A stretch of 64,000 nt of DNA. Source: Actinobacillus succinogenes 130Z. GTDB lineage: Bacteria; Pseudomonadota; Gammaproteobacteria; Enterobacterales; Pasteurellaceae. The notes beneath the pieces are model-generated. The model was not told where the DNA came from, did no database searches, and saw nothing but the letters and a program-made list of their open reading frames with translations. Both the position numbers and the translations under genes were made by a program. Below are positions 62,752-64,000 of the stretch, in pieces; positions within the stretch are counted from its first letter, which is position 1; each line of letters begins with the position of its first letter. The stretch covers positions 1,116,001 through 1,180,000 of the forward strand of contig NC_009655.1 of assembly GCF_000017245.1 (NCBI RefSeq), written 5' to 3'.

Positions 62752-64000
62752 ATGACACAAAAACATATTCATATTTTAGGCGTGTGCGGAACGTTTATGG
62801 GCGGCGTTGCCATCATAGCCAAACAATTGGGGTATCATGTAACAGGATCGGATATTAATGTTTACCCGCCCATGTCCACCTTTTTAGAGCAACACGGTAT
62901 TGAAATTATTCCGAATTTTGACGTAGAACAGCTACAACCCGTTCCGGATATGATTTTGGTCGGAAACGCAATGAAACGCGGTAATCCGTGCATTGAATAT
63001 ATGCTGGAAAATCAACTGCCGTTCACTTCGGGCCCTCAATGGCTGCATGATAATTTATTGCGTAACCGTTGGGTATTCGCCGTGTCGGGCACCCACGGAA
63101 AGACCACTACAACGGGTATGCTGAGTTGGATTTTGGATCAAAACGGATTGAAGCCCGGTTTTCTGATTGGTGGTATTTCGGGAAATTTTGGCGTTTCCTC
63201 ACGTTTAGGCGACAGTCAGTATTTTGTTATTGAAGCGGATGAGTACGACACTGCATTTTTTGATAAACGCTCTAAGTTCGTGCATTACAACCCGAAGACC
63301 TTAATTATTAATAATATCGGTTTTGATCACGCGGATATTTTTGATGATCTCAAAGCTATTCAACGACAATTTCATCATATGATACGCACCATGCCGCAAA
63401 GCGGGCTTGTACTTTCTACCGCAGCGGAAAGCAGCGCAAAAGAAACCTTGGCGATGGGATGCTGGTCGGCCCAACAATTTATCGGTAAAGAGCAGGAATG
63501 GTATGCGGAACGTATTACTAATGATTGCTCACAATTTGCCGTTTTCCATCACGGAGAAAAAATTACTGAGGTAACATGGAATATTGTTGGACAACATAAT
63601 ATGCACAACGCATTGATGGCGATTGCGGCAGCACATCATGCCGGTATTGCTATTGAAGATTCCGCTAAAGCACTGACAACTTTCGTTAATGCTAAACGTC
63701 GCTTAGAAGTAAAAGGCGAAGTGAAGGGTATTACTGTTTATGACGACTTTGCCCACCATCCTACCGAAATTCAGGCAACATTAACGGCTCTTCGTGATAA
63801 GATCGGTGGCGGAGTTCGCATTTTAGCCGTATTGGAACCACGTTCGAATACAATGAAAATGGGGCATCATAAAGATGAAATCGCACCGGCATTAGTCCGA
63901 GCGGATCATGTTTATCTGCTACAACCGGACAATATCCCATGGGAAGTAGTGGATATTGCTAATAATTGTATTCAACCGGCAAGCTGTACGGCGGATTTAG
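62752..64000 (+). CDS. mpl: Murein peptide ligase Mpl, 3' end outside the window
   Basis: Joins recycled tripeptide L-Ala-gamma-D-Glu-meso-DAP to UDP-N-acetylmuramate in peptidoglycan recycling. The frame opens MTQKHIHILGVCGTFMGGVA and stays open to the window end, giving 416 residues of roughly 450. The ATP-binding motif SGTHGKTTTT, YFVIEADEYDTAFFDKRSKF and YDDFAHHPTEIQATL are diagnostic of Mpl within the Mur ligases. A possible CRP site lies just upstream. Confidence 0.95.
   Translation, partial: MTQKHIHILGVCGTFMGGVAIIAKQLGYHVTGSDINVYPPMSTFLEQHGIEIIPNFDVEQLQPVPDMILVGNAMKRGNPCIEYMLENQLPFTSGPQWLHDNLLRNRWVFAVSGTHGKTTTTGMLSWILDQNGLKPGFLIGGISGNFGVSSRLGDSQYFVIEADEYDTAFFDKRSKFVHYNPKTLIINNIGFDHADIFDDLKAIQRQFHHMIRTMPQSGLVLSTAAESSAKETLAMGCWSAQQFIGKEQEWYAERITNDCSQFAVFHHGEKITEVTWNIVGQHNMHNALMAIAAAHHAGIAIEDSAKALTTFVNAKRRLEVKGEVKGITVYDDFAHHPTEIQATLTALRDKIGGGVRILAVLEPRSNTMKMGHHKDEIAPALVRADHVYLLQPDNIPWEVVDIANNCIQPASCTADL

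Overview
The window is a chromosomal segment of a Pasteurellaceae bacterium. Roughly fifty copies of the nine-base Haemophilus-type DNA uptake sequence (AAGTGCGGT or its complement ACCGCACTT) are scattered through it, many arranged as inverted pairs that form terminators. Gene content and protein sequences (ompA/P5, ErpA, NhaC-type antiporter, UPF0231, PurU, D2HGDH of the YdiJ type) fit the same family. The uptake-sequence type points to the Haemophilus/Pasteurella/Basfia side rather than the A. pleuropneumoniae side. A [Mannheimia]/Basfia succiniciproducens-like genome is my best guess, but that is inference.

Layout. 1-14000: housekeeping genes gmk (cut by the window edge), gapA, mrcB, yacL, erpA, map, glnD, then a divergent cueR/copA copper-efflux pair with a textbook 19-bp-spacer MerR-type promoter, then uup. 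14000-19950: a complete rRNA operon that begins with tRNA-Arg(CCG), tRNA-His and tRNA-Pro, followed without a visible terminator by 16S, tRNA-Ile, tRNA-Ala, 23S and 5S. The 23S gene carries an intervening sequence in helix 25. 20000-27700: purU, hns, an NhaC-type antiporter, ilvIH, a phosphoethanolamine transferase that starts with a tetranucleotide repeat (candidate phase-variable gene), and grxA. 28000-35800: ycfP, a large D-2-hydroxyglutarate dehydrogenase, ompA, a lemA plus two TPM-domain gene set, and grxD. 35860-43000 (minus strand): queA, tgt, then a three-gene insert (hemerythrin-like protein, an unrecognised 133-residue protein, TusA-like protein), then yajC-secD-secF. 43100-47100: holC, elaA, valS. 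47100-54000: an accessory-looking catabolic locus with a carbamoylase/allantoate-amidohydrolase-type M20 peptidase divergent from pepE, a DcuC-like transporter, an AbgA-like amidohydrolase and an aldehyde dehydrogenase, with candidate CRP sites. 53800-64000: rnb, fabI, a Nif3-family gene, hflKC, two uncharacterised envelope genes, fbp and the start of mpl.

Most of this is conserved core genome. I see no prophage, insertion sequence, CRISPR array or toxin-antitoxin module. The points most worth a second look are the (AAAC)5 repeat at the start of the phosphoethanolamine transferase gene, the 23S intervening sequence, the tRNA-led rRNA operon, the TusA/unknown/hemerythrin insert in the tgt-yajC cluster, the peptide/amide catabolic locus, and two types of dispersed palindromic repeat.
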